Positions 26,774-35,653 of a DNA stretch of 64,000 nt are shown piece by piece. The position numbers were made by a program, and so were the translations under genes. This stretch comes from Streptomyces malachitofuscus (GTDB taxonomy: Bacteria > Actinomycetota > Actinomycetes > Streptomycetales > Streptomycetaceae), in assembly GCF_014650055.1 (NCBI RefSeq), contig NZ_BMUF01000004.1, forward strand, positions 233,245 through 297,244. Direction: 5' to 3'. The stretch's first letter is position 1. The number at the start of each line of letters is the position of its first letter. The notes below the pieces were generated by a model. It saw nothing but the letters and a program-made list of their open reading frames with translations, was not told the origin of the DNA and made no database searches.

Positions 26774-28381
26774 TCAGCCGCCGACGGCCGCCTTGTCGGT
26801 GTCGGCCGCCGGGCCGGACTCCTCGGCGAGGCGTTCGATGCCGCTGGTCGTCCTCAGCGGCTTCTCCTTGAGGAACACCACCGTGATCAGCGCCAGCAGC
26901 GCGCAGGGCGTGGCGACCAGGAACAGATCGGCGGTGGCGACCCCGTAGGCGTGCTCGACGACCGCCCGTACCGGCTCGGGCAGGGTGCTCATGTCCGGGA
27001 CGCTCGACTCGCCGTCGCCGCTCGTGCCCGGGCTCGCGGGGATGCCCGCCGCTTCCATGCCCTTGGTCATCTCGGTGGCGACCCGGCCGGCGAGGATCGC
27101 GCCGAGGACGCTGGTGCCGATGGTGCCGCCCATGCTGCGGAAGAAGGACAGCACGGAGGTGGCGGCACCGAGTTCACTGGCGGGTACGTCGTTCTGCGCG
27201 GCCAGCACCAGGTTCTGCATCAGCATGCCGACGCCGATGCCGAGCACCGCCATGTAGAGGCTGAGCAGGGCGAAGGAGGTGTCCGCGTCGATGGTGGAGA
27301 GCAGACCGAGGCCCACCGTCATGATGGACGCGCCCGCCACCAGGTAGCGCTTCCAGACGCCGGTCCTGCTGATCACCTGCCCCGCCACGGTGGACGACAC
27401 CAGCAGGCCGAGGATCATGGGCAGGCTCATCAGTCCCGCCACGGTGGGCGACTTGCCGAGGGACACCTGGAAGTACTGCGAGAGGAAGACCGTTCCGCCG
27501 AACATGGCGACACCGACCAGGAGGCTGGCGACGGTGGTGAGCGTGACGGTGCGGTTGCGGAAGATGTGCAGCGGAATGACCGGCTCGGCCGTCCGGGCCT
27601 CGACGAACACGGCGGCGGCCAGCAGCAGGACACCGGTGCCCGTGAGGGCGGCGGTCTGCCAGGAGGCCCAGTCGAACTCGTTGCCGGCGAGGGTCACCCA
27701 GATGAGCAGGGCGCAGACGCCCGCCACGATGAGGAAGGCGCCCAGGAAGTCGATCCTCGCCTCGCGCCGGATCACGGGAAGGCGCAGGGTGCGCTGGAGC
27801 AGCACGATGGCGAGCAGCGCGAACGGTACGCCGATGAAGAAGCACCAGCGCCAGCCCAGCCAGGACGTGTCCACCAGGACACCGCCGACCAGCGGGCCGG
27901 CCACCGTGCCGACGGCGAACACGGCGCCGAAGATGCCGGCGTACTTGCCGAGCCTGCGGGGCGGGATGATGGCGGCCATCACGACCTGGGCCAGGGCGGT
28001 CAGTCCGCCCGCGCCGATGCCCTGCACCACACGGCTGAAGATCAGCAGCTCGACACCGTTCGAGAAGCCCGCGAGCAGCGAGCCGGCCACGAACATGCCC
28101 AAGGACAGCTGCAGCAGCAGCTTCTTGTCGAACAGGTCGGACAGCTTGCCCCAGAGCGGGACGGTCGCCGTCATGGCCAGCAGCTCCGACGTGACGACCC
28201 AGGTGTAGGAGGACTGGCTGGCTCCCAGGTCGGCGATGATGGTCGGCAGCGCGTTGGCCACCACGGTGCCGGCCAGGATCGCCACGAACATGCCGGCCAT
28301 CAGCCCGGACATGGCCTGGAGTATCTGCCGGTTGGACATCGGAGCGGGCGGCGCCGCCTCGGGCGCCAGTGGTGCGGTCAC
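26774..28381 (-). CDS. MFS efflux transporter, DHA2 (EmrB/QacA) 14-helix type
   Basis: A 535-residue multidrug-type exporter. The hydrophobicity pattern suits 14 transmembrane segments. Motif A appears as GKLSDLFDKK in loop 2-3, and motif C-like glycine-proline content in FAVGTVAGPLVGG. The helix-1 region is MFVAILAGTVVANALPTI, with the start of the DHA2 TVVANALP signature. I place the start at GTG 28381, preceded by GAGAGAC, because the product then has a short hydrophilic N terminus. The frame stays open for about 150 codons upstream but overlaps the tetR gene. The TetR regulator lies 116 bases upstream on the same strand and probably represses it. Substrate unknown. Confidence 0.93.
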   Translation of the reverse strand: MTAPLAPEAAPPAPMSNRQILQAMSGLMAGMFVAILAGTVVANALPTIIADLGASQSSYTWVVTSELLAMTATVPLWGKLSDLFDKKLLLQLSLGMFVAGSLLAGFSNGVELLIFSRVVQGIGAGGLTALAQVVMAAIIPPRRLGKYAGIFGAVFAVGTVAGPLVGGVLVDTSWLGWRWCFFIGVPFALLAIVLLQRTLRLPVIRREARIDFLGAFLIVAGVCALLIWVTLAGNEFDWASWQTAALTGTGVLLLAAAVFVEARTAEPVIPLHIFRNRTVTLTTVASLLVGVAMFGGTVFLSQYFQVSLGKSPTVAGLMSLPMILGLLVSSTVAGQVISRTGVWKRYLVAGASIMTVGLGLLSTIDADTSFALLSLYMAVLGIGVGMLMQNLVLAAQNDVPASELGAATSVLSFFRSMGGTIGTSVLGAILAGRVATEMTKGMEAAGIPASPGTSGDGESSVPDMSTLPEPVRAVVEHAYGVATADLFLVATPCALLALITVVFLKEKPLRTTSGIERLAEESGPAADTDKAAVGG

Positions 28382-28497
28382 GGTCGTCTCTCTCAGCGTT
28401 CGGTGATCAAAGCGGGCTGCGCCCCCTGGTCGGGGGCGAGGTGTGGGACGGAGAAGCGCCGCGTGGCGGCGGGCGTCCGGTGTGCGGGACCGGGCCG

Positions 28498-29160
28498 CTA
28501 CCGGGTCGGCGCCGGCAGTCCGGCCGCGAGGAGGGCGAACACCTCGCGGAAGACGTCGGCGAAGGCGAGTTCGTCCTGCCGGTCGGACCAGTGCTGGAGG
28601 CTCACCCGGACCGCCGTACCGGCCACTGCCGCGAGCAGCCGCGCGTACAGGTCGGGCGCGCCGTGCTCCTCCTGCGGGCGGACGGTGTCTCCGGTTCCCT
28701 CCGGCGGTCCGGAGGCGATCCGCCGGGCGATGATCCCGGCGAGGACGGCCTCGTCCGCCATGTGGGCGCCGAGGCTGCGCACCAGGAGGTGGGGGGCGGC
28801 GCGGAGCACTTGGGCGTGCAGGCTCCACAGTTCGTGCTGCCGTTCGACTTCCGAGAGTTCGGCGGCGAGCGCCTCGCGCAGCGCCTCCAGGGGGGACAGG
28901 GCCGCCGGCGCGTGGAGGAGCGCCTGGCGGACCCTGGCGCCGGCGTCCGCGTCGATGACGACGAAGGCGTCGTCCCGGGAGTCGAAGTAGTTGAAGAAGG
29001 TCCGCACGGACACCCCGGCGGCCGCGCTGATCGCCTCGACGGTGACATGGTCCGCCCCGTGCTCGGCGGCGAGGCGCACCGCGGCCTCCGCGAGGGCCGC
29101 ACGCGTGGCGCGCTTCTTGCGCTCGCGCAGCCCGCCGGTCGCGGTGTCCTTCCCCGTCAT
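28498..29160 (-). CDS. TetR-family regulator of the adjacent efflux pump
   Basis: A 220-residue regulator with an N-terminal TetR HTH: ALAEAAVRLAAEHGADHVTV, then ISAAAGVSVRTFFNYFDSR. The C-terminal ligand domain contains LLVRSLGAHMADEAVLAGI. ATG 29160 is favoured because the first of two palindromes then ends just before the coding region. ATG 29169 is also possible, and the ribosome site is weak in either case. Two tandem palindromes (29164-29194) straddle the promoter region shared with the divergent MFS gene at 29272. Autorepression and control of the downstream pump are the likely roles. Confidence 0.9.
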   Translation of the reverse strand: MTGKDTATGGLRERKKRATRAALAEAAVRLAAEHGADHVTVEAISAAAGVSVRTFFNYFDSRDDAFVVIDADAGARVRQALLHAPAALSPLEALREALAAELSEVERQHELWSLHAQVLRAAPHLLVRSLGAHMADEAVLAGIIARRIASGPPEGTGDTVRPQEEHGAPDLYARLLAAVAGTAVRVSLQHWSDRQDELAFADVFREVFALLAAGLPAPTR

Positions 29161-29163
29161 GTC

Positions 29164-29194
29164 TTGCATGCTATGCAAAAATGCACGCCGTGCA
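29164..29194. promoter_or_regulatory. Tandem palindromic TetR operators
   Basis: TTGCATGCTATGCAA (29164-29178) has six-base arms around a three-base spacer. TGCACGCCGTGCA (29182-29194) has five-base arms around a three-base spacer. Both share TGCA-y-n3-r-TGCA and their centres are 17 bases apart. They adjoin the tetR start and lie in the gap toward the divergent MFS gene. Confidence 0.75.
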
Positions 29195-29271
29195 AAATCG
29201 TCCGTCGCCCGGGCCCGTGCCGGTGGCGCGCCGGAGGGGAGCGAGCCCGGGGGAGGGGTTAGCGTCGGGTC

Positions 29272-30462
29272 ATGGCCGGTGATCGCCGTGGATGGCGGGT
29301 GAGTGTGCTCGGCGGTGCGGTGTTCGCGGTGTGCATGACCGGCACCACGCTGCCGACCCCGCTCTACCCGCTGTACCAGGAGAAGTTCGACTTCTCGGAG
29401 CTGACGGTCACCGTCGTGTACGCCGTCTACGCCTTCGCGGTCATCGGCGTTTTGCTCCTCGCGGGCAACGCCTCGGACGCGGTGGGCAGGCGCCCCGTGC
29501 TGCTGTGGGGCCTGGGCTGCGCGGCCGTCAGCGCCATCTGCTTCCTCTGCGCCACCGGGCTGGGCTGGCTGTACGCCGGGCGGCTGCTCTCAGGTCTCTC
29601 GGCCGGTCTGTTCACCGGGGCCGCCACGGCGTACGTCATGGAGTCCGCACCGCCCGGCGGTGCCTCCCGGGCCACGTTCGTCGCCACGGCCGTCAACATG
29701 GGCGGGCTGGGCTGCGGCCCGCTGCTCGCCGGATTGCTCGCGCAGTACGCGCCCCGGCCGCTGTATCTGCCCTTCGCCGTGCACCTGGCCCTGGTCGTCT
29801 GCTCGGTCGCCGTTCTGCTGCGGCTTCCGGAGACGGTGGCGCAGCGGCAGCCGCTGAGCACCGTACGGCCGCAGCGGCCCGCGGTGCCCTCACAGGTGCG
29901 GCCCGTCTTCGGACCGGCGGCGACCGCGTCCTTCGTGGGGTTCGCCCTGTTCGGCGTGTTCACCTCCGTCAGTCCGGCCTTCCTCGCGCAGTCCCTGGGC
30001 GTGACCGACCACGCGGTGAGCGGGCTCGTCGTGGCGCTGGCCTTCTTCTCCTCGACCGGCGGGCAGCTGGCCGTCGGTCCGGTCGGTGCCGCCCGGTCGC
30101 TGCCGCTGGGTTGCGCCGGGCTCCTCGCCGGGCTGGCCCTGCTCGCCGGCGCCCTGCACTGGGACCTGCTGATCCTGGTGGTGCTCAGCGCGATCGTCGG
30201 GGGTTTCGGCCAGGGTCTGGCGTTCCGCGGAGCGCTGTCCGCGGTGGGCGGGGCGTCCCCGGCGGACCACCGCGCGGCGGTGATCTCCTCGCTGTTCGTG
30301 GTGGCGTACACGGGCATCTCGGTGCCGGTCATCGGCGTCGGCCTGCTGACGGAGCCGATGGGCCTGGAAGGTGCGGGGCTGGTGTTCATCGCCTGCATGG
30401 GAGCGCTGGTGGTGGCGGCGGCGGGCTATCTCCTGCGGCGGCCGGTGACGGTGAGCGCATGA
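29272..30462 (+). CDS. MFS transporter, 12-helix type
   Basis: A 396-residue major facilitator protein with about 12 hydrophobic segments. The N terminus has TGTTLPTPLYPLYQEKF, as in many actinomycete sugar/drug-proton antiporter-like MFS proteins. Motif A is GNASDAVGRRPVLLWG after helix 2. The substrate cannot be inferred. It is divergent from the tetR gene and shares its upstream region, so co-regulation by the TetR protein is plausible. ATG 29272 was chosen as the only start that keeps helix 1 intact; the purine-rich GGGAGGGG is a little further upstream than usual. Confidence 0.85.
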   Translation: MAGDRRGWRVSVLGGAVFAVCMTGTTLPTPLYPLYQEKFDFSELTVTVVYAVYAFAVIGVLLLAGNASDAVGRRPVLLWGLGCAAVSAICFLCATGLGWLYAGRLLSGLSAGLFTGAATAYVMESAPPGGASRATFVATAVNMGGLGCGPLLAGLLAQYAPRPLYLPFAVHLALVVCSVAVLLRLPETVAQRQPLSTVRPQRPAVPSQVRPVFGPAATASFVGFALFGVFTSVSPAFLAQSLGVTDHAVSGLVVALAFFSSTGGQLAVGPVGAARSLPLGCAGLLAGLALLAGALHWDLLILVVLSAIVGGFGQGLAFRGALSAVGGASPADHRAAVISSLFVVAYTGISVPVIGVGLLTEPMGLEGAGLVFIACMGALVVAAAGYLLRRPVTVSA

Positions 30463-30575
30463 CGGACCGACGGGCCCACCGGGCGGACCCCGTCGTCGCG
30501 CGCTCTCCCGCCCGGAGCCCTATCATCGTCCATGAATGTTGAAAACCTAACTTTTTGAGCGGGAGGGCGGGCGCC

Positions 30576-31547
30576 ATGAGCAATACAGAGACACGACCGG
30601 CCGAGGTGAAGTGCGGCGGCGGAGCGGAGGCGGCGCGCCCGGCCGAGGTGGAGGTCCTCACCGCGCGGGACGTGCCGCTCGGCGGCCCCCGCGCGATGCG
30701 GGTGCGACGCACCCTGCCGCAGCGGGCCCGGACGCTCATCGGCGCCTGGTGCTTCGCCGACCACTACGGTCCCGACGACGTCGCCGGGACCGGCGGCATG
30801 GACGTCGCCCCCCACCCGCACACCGGTCTGCAGACGGTGAGCTGGCTGTTCAGCGGAGAGATCGAGCACCGCGACAGCCTGGGCACCCACGCCCGGGTAC
30901 GGCCCGGTGAGCTGAACCTCATGACCGGCGGACACGGCATCAGCCACTCGGAGGTGTCGACACCGGACACCACGATCCTGCACGGGGTGCAACTGTGGGT
31001 CGCGCTGCCGCGGCAGCACCGTGACGCAGAGTCGGCCTTCCAGCACTACGTACCGGACCCGGTGCCGCTGGACGGCGGTGAGGCCCGCGTCTTCCTCGGT
31101 TCCCTCGCGGGCGACACGTCCCCCGTACGAACCTTCACCCCGCTGCTCGGGGCCGAACTGTCGGTGGGCCCGGGCGCCGAGATCCTGCTCCGCCTCGACC
31201 CCGCCTTCGAGCACGGCGTCCTCGTCGACGAGGGCGACGTCCTCGTCGAGGGCGACGCCGTACAACCGGCCGAACTGGGCTACACCGCCCCCGGCCGCAC
31301 CACGCTCACCCTGACCAACCGCGGGGCCGGGACGGCACGGCTGGTGCTGCTCGGCGGACCGCCGTTCGGGGAGGAGATCGTGATGTGGTGGAACTTCATC
31401 GGCCGGTCGCACGACGACATCGTCCAGGCCCGCGAGGACTGGATGAAGGGGTCACGTTTCGGTGAGGTACAGGGGTACGCCGGGTCTCCGCTGCCCGCGC
31501 CGGAGCTGCCGAATGTCCCCCTCAAGCCGCGAGGAAGGGCGCGGTGA
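30576..31547 (+). CDS. Pirin-family bicupin protein
   Basis: A 323-residue bicupin. The N-terminal cupin has the pirin metal signature: HPHTGLQTVSWLFSG (two metal histidines), then GGHGISHSEV (His and Glu of the metal site). The C-terminal cupin ends with the pirin-type GPPFGEEIVMWWNFIGRS. Pirins are Fe- or Ni-binding proteins. Some bacterial ones have quercetinase activity or redox-sensing roles. The role here is unknown. ATG 30576 follows GGGAGGGCGG. The stretch 30535-30556 just upstream is unusually AT-rich (it contains TTGAAAACCTAACTTTTTGA) and probably holds the promoter. Confidence 0.92.
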   Translation: MSNTETRPAEVKCGGGAEAARPAEVEVLTARDVPLGGPRAMRVRRTLPQRARTLIGAWCFADHYGPDDVAGTGGMDVAPHPHTGLQTVSWLFSGEIEHRDSLGTHARVRPGELNLMTGGHGISHSEVSTPDTTILHGVQLWVALPRQHRDAESAFQHYVPDPVPLDGGEARVFLGSLAGDTSPVRTFTPLLGAELSVGPGAEILLRLDPAFEHGVLVDEGDVLVEGDAVQPAELGYTAPGRTTLTLTNRGAGTARLVLLGGPPFGEEIVMWWNFIGRSHDDIVQAREDWMKGSRFGEVQGYAGSPLPAPELPNVPLKPRGRAR

Positions 31548-31874
31548 CCTGAGCGACGCGCGCACCGGTCCGAACCCCGTCCGTCCCACCGCCGCACGGC
31601 GCATCGGTCCGCACGTTCTTCCGGATCGGCGTCACCGCGCTCGACGCGCGGCCGGCAGCGGCAGCTGGACGCCTCGGCCGGAGCGGGACATCTCTCCGCA
31701 GCGGAAAGGGCGGCGACTTCCGCGAGAGATCCGCCCGCTTCCGCGGCCCCGCGTCCCCGGGCGTGCGGGTTCCCGGCGGACGGGTCACGCTGGGACGAGG
31801 GGTGCGACACCCGCACGCCGAACGGTGCGACATGCGCAGGACCCGGCCGCACGACAGAAGGGGCGTAGGACGCC
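31548..31874. other. Intergenic region without a supported gene
   Basis: No frame here shows family features or a convincing start. It contains an imperfect hairpin: ATCTCTC (31690-31696) pairs with GAGAGAT (31724-31730), and CGGAA (31702-31706) with TTCCG (31718-31722). This could be a terminator or leader structure. The promoter of the downstream phosphatase gene should lie in the second half. Confidence 0.5.
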
Positions 31875-33131
31875 GTGGTGGACCCGGACGACGATCCAGC
31901 CCGGTCGCAGCGGCGGATGGAGCGACTGCTCAACGCCGTCCTGGCGGTCAGCCGCGAACTGGAACTGCCCGTCGTGCTGCGGCGCATCGTCAGTACGGCG
32001 ATGGAACTGGTCGACGCCCGCTACGGCGCTCTGGGCGTCCTCAACGACGACGGATCCGCGCTCGAGGAGTTCATCCCCCTCGGTCTGAGCGAGCGGGAGT
32101 ACCAGGCTCTGGCGGGCTCCGAGTTCCCGCACGGCCGGGGTCTGCTCGGCCACCTCATCCACCATCCCGAGCCCCTGCGCGTGCGGGACCTGACCCGCCA
32201 CCCCGACTCGGTCGGTTTCCCTCAGGGCCATCCTCCGATGCGCGGACTGCTGGGGGTCGCCATCAGTGTGCGCGGGCGGATCTACGGCAACCTCTACCTG
32301 TGCGACCGGCGCGACGGCCAACCGTTCGACGGCCACGACGAGTCCGTGGTGACCGCGCTCGCCGGGGCGGCCGGCATCGCGATCGAGAACGCCCGCCTCT
32401 TCGAGCAGACGCGTGCCTCCGCCGAACACTTCCAACGGCTGCTGCTGCCCACCCTGCCCGACCTGTCGCCGTTCGGCGCGGCCGCCGTCTACCGGCCCGC
32501 CAGCGCCCCGGGCCACCATCTCGGGGGCGACTGGTACGACGCCCTGTTGCTGCCGGACGAGAGCTGCGCAGCCATCATCGGCGACGTCGTCGGACACGAT
32601 CTGACCGCGGCGGCGGCCATGGCGCAGATCCGCAACATGCTGCGCGCCCTGCTGTTCGACCGTCGCACCCCGCCCAGCCTGGTCCTGCACCGCCTCGACC
32701 ACACCCTGGGCGCCATCACGGATGCCCCGGTCACCACCGCCTGTCTGGCCCGCATCGAGCGGGAGGGGGACGGCTGGCATCTGCTCTGGTCGACCGCCGG
32801 CCATCTGCCGCCCCTCGTCGTGACGGCGGACGGGCGCGCGGGCTACCTGGAGGCCGAACCCGGTGTCCCCCTGGGCGTGGACGAGGCGCGGCCCCGTCCC
32901 GATCACACGCACCGGCTGGCGGCGGGGGACACGGTCCTGATGTTCACCGACGGTCTGGTCGAGCATCCCCGGCGGCCCCTGGACGACACCCTGACGGAAC
33001 TCGCCGACCTGGCCTCCGCCCACAGCGCCCTGCCGCTCGACGACCTGTGCCGACTGCTGGCCGACCGTCACCCCAGCGACGGCCACGACGACCTGGCCGT
33101 CCTCGCCGTGCGCCCCCCACGCAGCCACTGA
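31875..33131 (+). CDS. GAF domain-containing SpoIIE-type serine phosphatase (PPM family)
   Basis: A 418-residue signalling protein. Residues about 10-180 are a GAF sensor domain (VSRELELPVVLRRIV, RYGALGVLNDDG, GAAGIAIENARLFEQ). The rest is a PP2C/SpoIIE phosphatase with metal-binding aspartates in GGDWYDALLL and IGDVVGHDLTAAA, then LMFTDGLVEHP and a terminal DGHDDLAVLAVR. Such proteins usually dephosphorylate anti-sigma-factor antagonists in Streptomyces sigma-factor switching. No anti-sigma kinase domain is fused or encoded next door. It starts with GTG 31875 and AGGA just upstream. Confidence 0.92.
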   Translation: MVDPDDDPARSQRRMERLLNAVLAVSRELELPVVLRRIVSTAMELVDARYGALGVLNDDGSALEEFIPLGLSEREYQALAGSEFPHGRGLLGHLIHHPEPLRVRDLTRHPDSVGFPQGHPPMRGLLGVAISVRGRIYGNLYLCDRRDGQPFDGHDESVVTALAGAAGIAIENARLFEQTRASAEHFQRLLLPTLPDLSPFGAAAVYRPASAPGHHLGGDWYDALLLPDESCAAIIGDVVGHDLTAAAAMAQIRNMLRALLFDRRTPPSLVLHRLDHTLGAITDAPVTTACLARIEREGDGWHLLWSTAGHLPPLVVTADGRAGYLEAEPGVPLGVDEARPRPDHTHRLAAGDTVLMFTDGLVEHPRRPLDDTLTELADLASAHSALPLDDLCRLLADRHPSDGHDDLAVLAVRPPRSH

Positions 33132-33237
33132 GCCCCGGCCCCGGTGCGCCGACCGGGTGTCACACGGCGGTGTCAGTCCGCTCACGTATTCTTCCCGCCA
33201 TTGCCACCGACCGGGAGGAACCGAAGAGTTGACCGGC

Positions 33238-34737
33238 ATGCCCGCTTTCCCGCTGCCCTTTCAAGCTGCTCGTACCACAGCGTTCGCGACGCCGCGGACC
33301 CTGCGGGAACTGGAGATGATGCAGTGCAGCTCCCACATCCGGGCGAAGCCGGGATGGTTCGACAAGATGAACGACGCCGACATCGTCGCCAGATGGACGC
33401 AGGAAGCGCTCGCCCAGGGCCTCACCGAGGCGCAGGTCCGCTACGTGCTCGCCGAACTCGTGCACTACGCCGCGCTGCGGGACGGACGGACCGGCGTCGA
33501 GGTGTCCGCCGTCGACGGGGTGTGGCAGTCGGACACACTGATCGACGACGAGCTCAGGGACCGGCTGCGCGAGGCGGTCCGGGTGCTCGAGGAGGTCCCG
33601 GAAGCGGAACAGGACTGGCATCCCGGATCCGACGGCCTGGTACTGGATCTGGTGCATCCTTCGCTGTTCTGTCTGGTGCGGGAGGTGAGCGGCGCGCCCG
33701 AGCGGGCCTGGCGGAACCCGACGAACCACTACTCGAAGTACGAGTTCTCGGAGCGATTCCAGTGGCTGCCCACGGACGTCGACGTCAGCGACGACGGGGA
33801 CGTCGCGTTCCGTTCGTACGTCAACAACGTTCACCCCGAGAAGCATGGCGCACTGGCCTCCGTCCTGCCGGAGGTGTTCGCACGCTTCCGTCCGCTGCTG
33901 GAGAACGTGCTCACCGATCTGCGCCACCCGCGGCCGCTGCGCATCGATGCCGACCCCTACGGGTGGTACGACTCGAAGCCGCAGCGTCCGGACGCGTCCT
34001 CCTACGATGATGACGAGGCCTACAAGGAAGCCCTCCGTGAGTGGGACACGGCCCTGGACGACTGGTGGGAGAACCGCCGGCCGACCGTGCCGGACGCCCC
34101 GGAGTTCACCTCCCCCGAGCTGCCCGAAGGAGCCGCCCGGGTCGACCTGCGCGGCCGCGGCCTCCAGGTCATCGTCAAGCTCGCCACCATTCGACTCACC
34201 CCGGAACAGCCCGAATACCCCGGCGGTTCCTGGCATGTCGAGGGGATGCTGAACGAGCGCATCGTCTCGACCGGCATCTATTACTGGGACAGCGAGAACA
34301 TCACCGAGAGCCGGCTGGCCTTCCGGGTGGCGCTCGACGACCCGGACTACGAACAGAACGACGAGAACGGTCTGCGCGAGGTCTACGGCCTGGAGGACGA
34401 GGACGCACTGAACCAGCACCTGGGAGCGGCATCGACCCCGGCCGGCCGCTGCCTGGCGTTCCCGAACATCCTGCAGCACCGCGTGAGCTCGTTCCGCCTC
34501 CAGGACCCCACCCGCCCGGGACATCGCAAGATACTCGCGTTCTTCCTGGTCGACCCGTCGGAGAAGATCGTCTCGACATCCGACGTGCCACCGCAGCAGC
34601 CCTGGTCCGCCACCACGACCATGACGCTGGAGCAGGCCAAGGCCTACCGCGAACAGCTCATGCAGGAGCGGAAGTTCTTCGTCGACGAGCACAACGAGCA
34701 GCTCTACGAGCGGGAGTTCTCCCTCTGCGAGCACTGA
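33238..34737 (+). CDS. DUF4246-family protein, possible Fe(II)/2-oxoglutarate oxygenase fold
   Basis: A 499-residue protein matching my memory of the DUF4246 family, better known from fungi. Typical blocks are SKYEFSERFQWLPTDV, SYVNNVHPEKHGAL, WHVEGMLNERIVSTGIYYWD, GRCLAFPNILQHRV and DPTRPGHRKILAFFLVDP. H333 and E335 (WHVEG), H414 (QHRV) and R430 (GHRK) reproduce the order and spacing of the metal-binding His-x-acid...His and 2-oxoglutarate-binding Arg of dioxygenases. This is inference, not an established activity. ATG 33238 is used; a TTG at 33229 behind GAGGAACCGAAGAG is an alternative. The last 34 bases overlap the convergent kinase-like gene. Confidence 0.85.
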   Translation: MPAFPLPFQAARTTAFATPRTLRELEMMQCSSHIRAKPGWFDKMNDADIVARWTQEALAQGLTEAQVRYVLAELVHYAALRDGRTGVEVSAVDGVWQSDTLIDDELRDRLREAVRVLEEVPEAEQDWHPGSDGLVLDLVHPSLFCLVREVSGAPERAWRNPTNHYSKYEFSERFQWLPTDVDVSDDGDVAFRSYVNNVHPEKHGALASVLPEVFARFRPLLENVLTDLRHPRPLRIDADPYGWYDSKPQRPDASSYDDDEAYKEALREWDTALDDWWENRRPTVPDAPEFTSPELPEGAARVDLRGRGLQVIVKLATIRLTPEQPEYPGGSWHVEGMLNERIVSTGIYYWDSENITESRLAFRVALDDPDYEQNDENGLREVYGLEDEDALNQHLGAASTPAGRCLAFPNILQHRVSSFRLQDPTRPGHRKILAFFLVDPSEKIVSTSDVPPQQPWSATTTMTLEQAKAYREQLMQERKFFVDEHNEQLYEREFSLCEH

Positions 34738-35624
34738 CCCTTCCGGCGCCGGCGGAACGGAGCGAGGGTGGCGCGGACGAGGTCGGCGGCGCCCCAGTCC
34801 GGGTCGAACTGGGCGATCACGGCCAGGTGCTGGCGGAGCTGGATTATCGGCATGCGTTCGCGCCAGCCGCGGTCCAGCCCCGTCAGCTCGGCGTACAGGT
34901 CGAACAGCACGTGCGCCTCGGGCGGCGGTGCCGTGGTCCACAGGTGGGCCAGGTCGACCTCGGCCCAGGTGTACGACACGGCCGGGTCGATCAGCGCGGG
35001 CCGCCCGTCGGGGGTGGCCATGACGTTCGACGCCCACAGATCGCCGTGCGTCAGGCACGCGGGCCCGGCCGGCAGCAGCTCGGGCAGCCGGTCGCACAAT
35101 CGCTCCAGCGCCGCCCGGTCCTCGGGGGCCAGAGCCTCTTCGACGCGGGGTTCGCCCAGCCAGCGCAGCAGCCGGTGCCGGGCGAAGAACTCGAACCCGT
35201 CGTCGTTCCAGGTGTTGATCTGCGGAAGACGCCCCAGCCAGTTGTCCTGGTGCCATCCGAATCGAGGGTGGCGCGTGGTGGTGTGCAGGTGTGCGAGCAC
35301 ATGCGCGAGCTGTTCCCAGAAGGCCTCGGTGCGCGGCCGGGGCCGCAGTACGGACAGCACGAGCAGGTCGGGCTCCGCGAGGACGACGTCGGGCGTGGCG
35401 ACGCCGCCCGTCTCGCGCAGCGCGGTGAGCCCTTCGGCCTCCGCGGTGAAGGCGGCGTCCGACGGCGGTTGGTCGAACGCCTTGGCGAACACCGATGTGC
35501 CGTCACCTCTGCGCGCCAGCCCTGCGGTCGCCGCGAGCCCTCCGCTGGCGGGTTCGACCGCGACGACGTCGTGCAGACCGGCCGCGTGCAGGCGTGAGAG
35601 CAGGAGGGGAGTCGGTTCCGTCAT
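34704..35624 (-). CDS. Fructosamine kinase-like phosphotransferase
   Basis: A 306-residue protein of the fructosamine/ketosamine-3-kinase family (APH fold). Recognisable parts are VVAVEPASGGLAATAGLARR near the N terminus, FGWHQDNWLGRLPQ, the catalytic loop LTHGDLWASNVMAT (Asp base and Asn), the metal-binding LIDPAVSYTWAEVDLAH, and LDRGWRERMPIIQLRQHL. Family members phosphorylate protein-bound ketosamines or ribulosamines, allowing deglycation. ATG 35624 follows GAGGAG. It lies 29 bases after the reductase-acetyltransferase gene on the same strand, so the two may form an operon. Its 3' end overlaps DUF4246 tail to tail. Confidence 0.92.
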   Translation of the reverse strand: MTEPTPLLLSRLHAAGLHDVVAVEPASGGLAATAGLARRGDGTSVFAKAFDQPPSDAAFTAEAEGLTALRETGGVATPDVVLAEPDLLVLSVLRPRPRTEAFWEQLAHVLAHLHTTTRHPRFGWHQDNWLGRLPQINTWNDDGFEFFARHRLLRWLGEPRVEEALAPEDRAALERLCDRLPELLPAGPACLTHGDLWASNVMATPDGRPALIDPAVSYTWAEVDLAHLWTTAPPPEAHVLFDLYAELTGLDRGWRERMPIIQLRQHLAVIAQFDPDWGAADLVRATLAPFRRRRKGQCSQRENSRS

Positions 35625-35653
35625 GTGATGTGTGCTCCTCTGTGCCGGTGTCA

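Noticed and set aside
33823..33836. AACGTT-containing word within the DUF4246 gene as a LacI operator
   Set aside because: It lies mid-gene, far from the island, and the flanking bases do not fit the palindrome.
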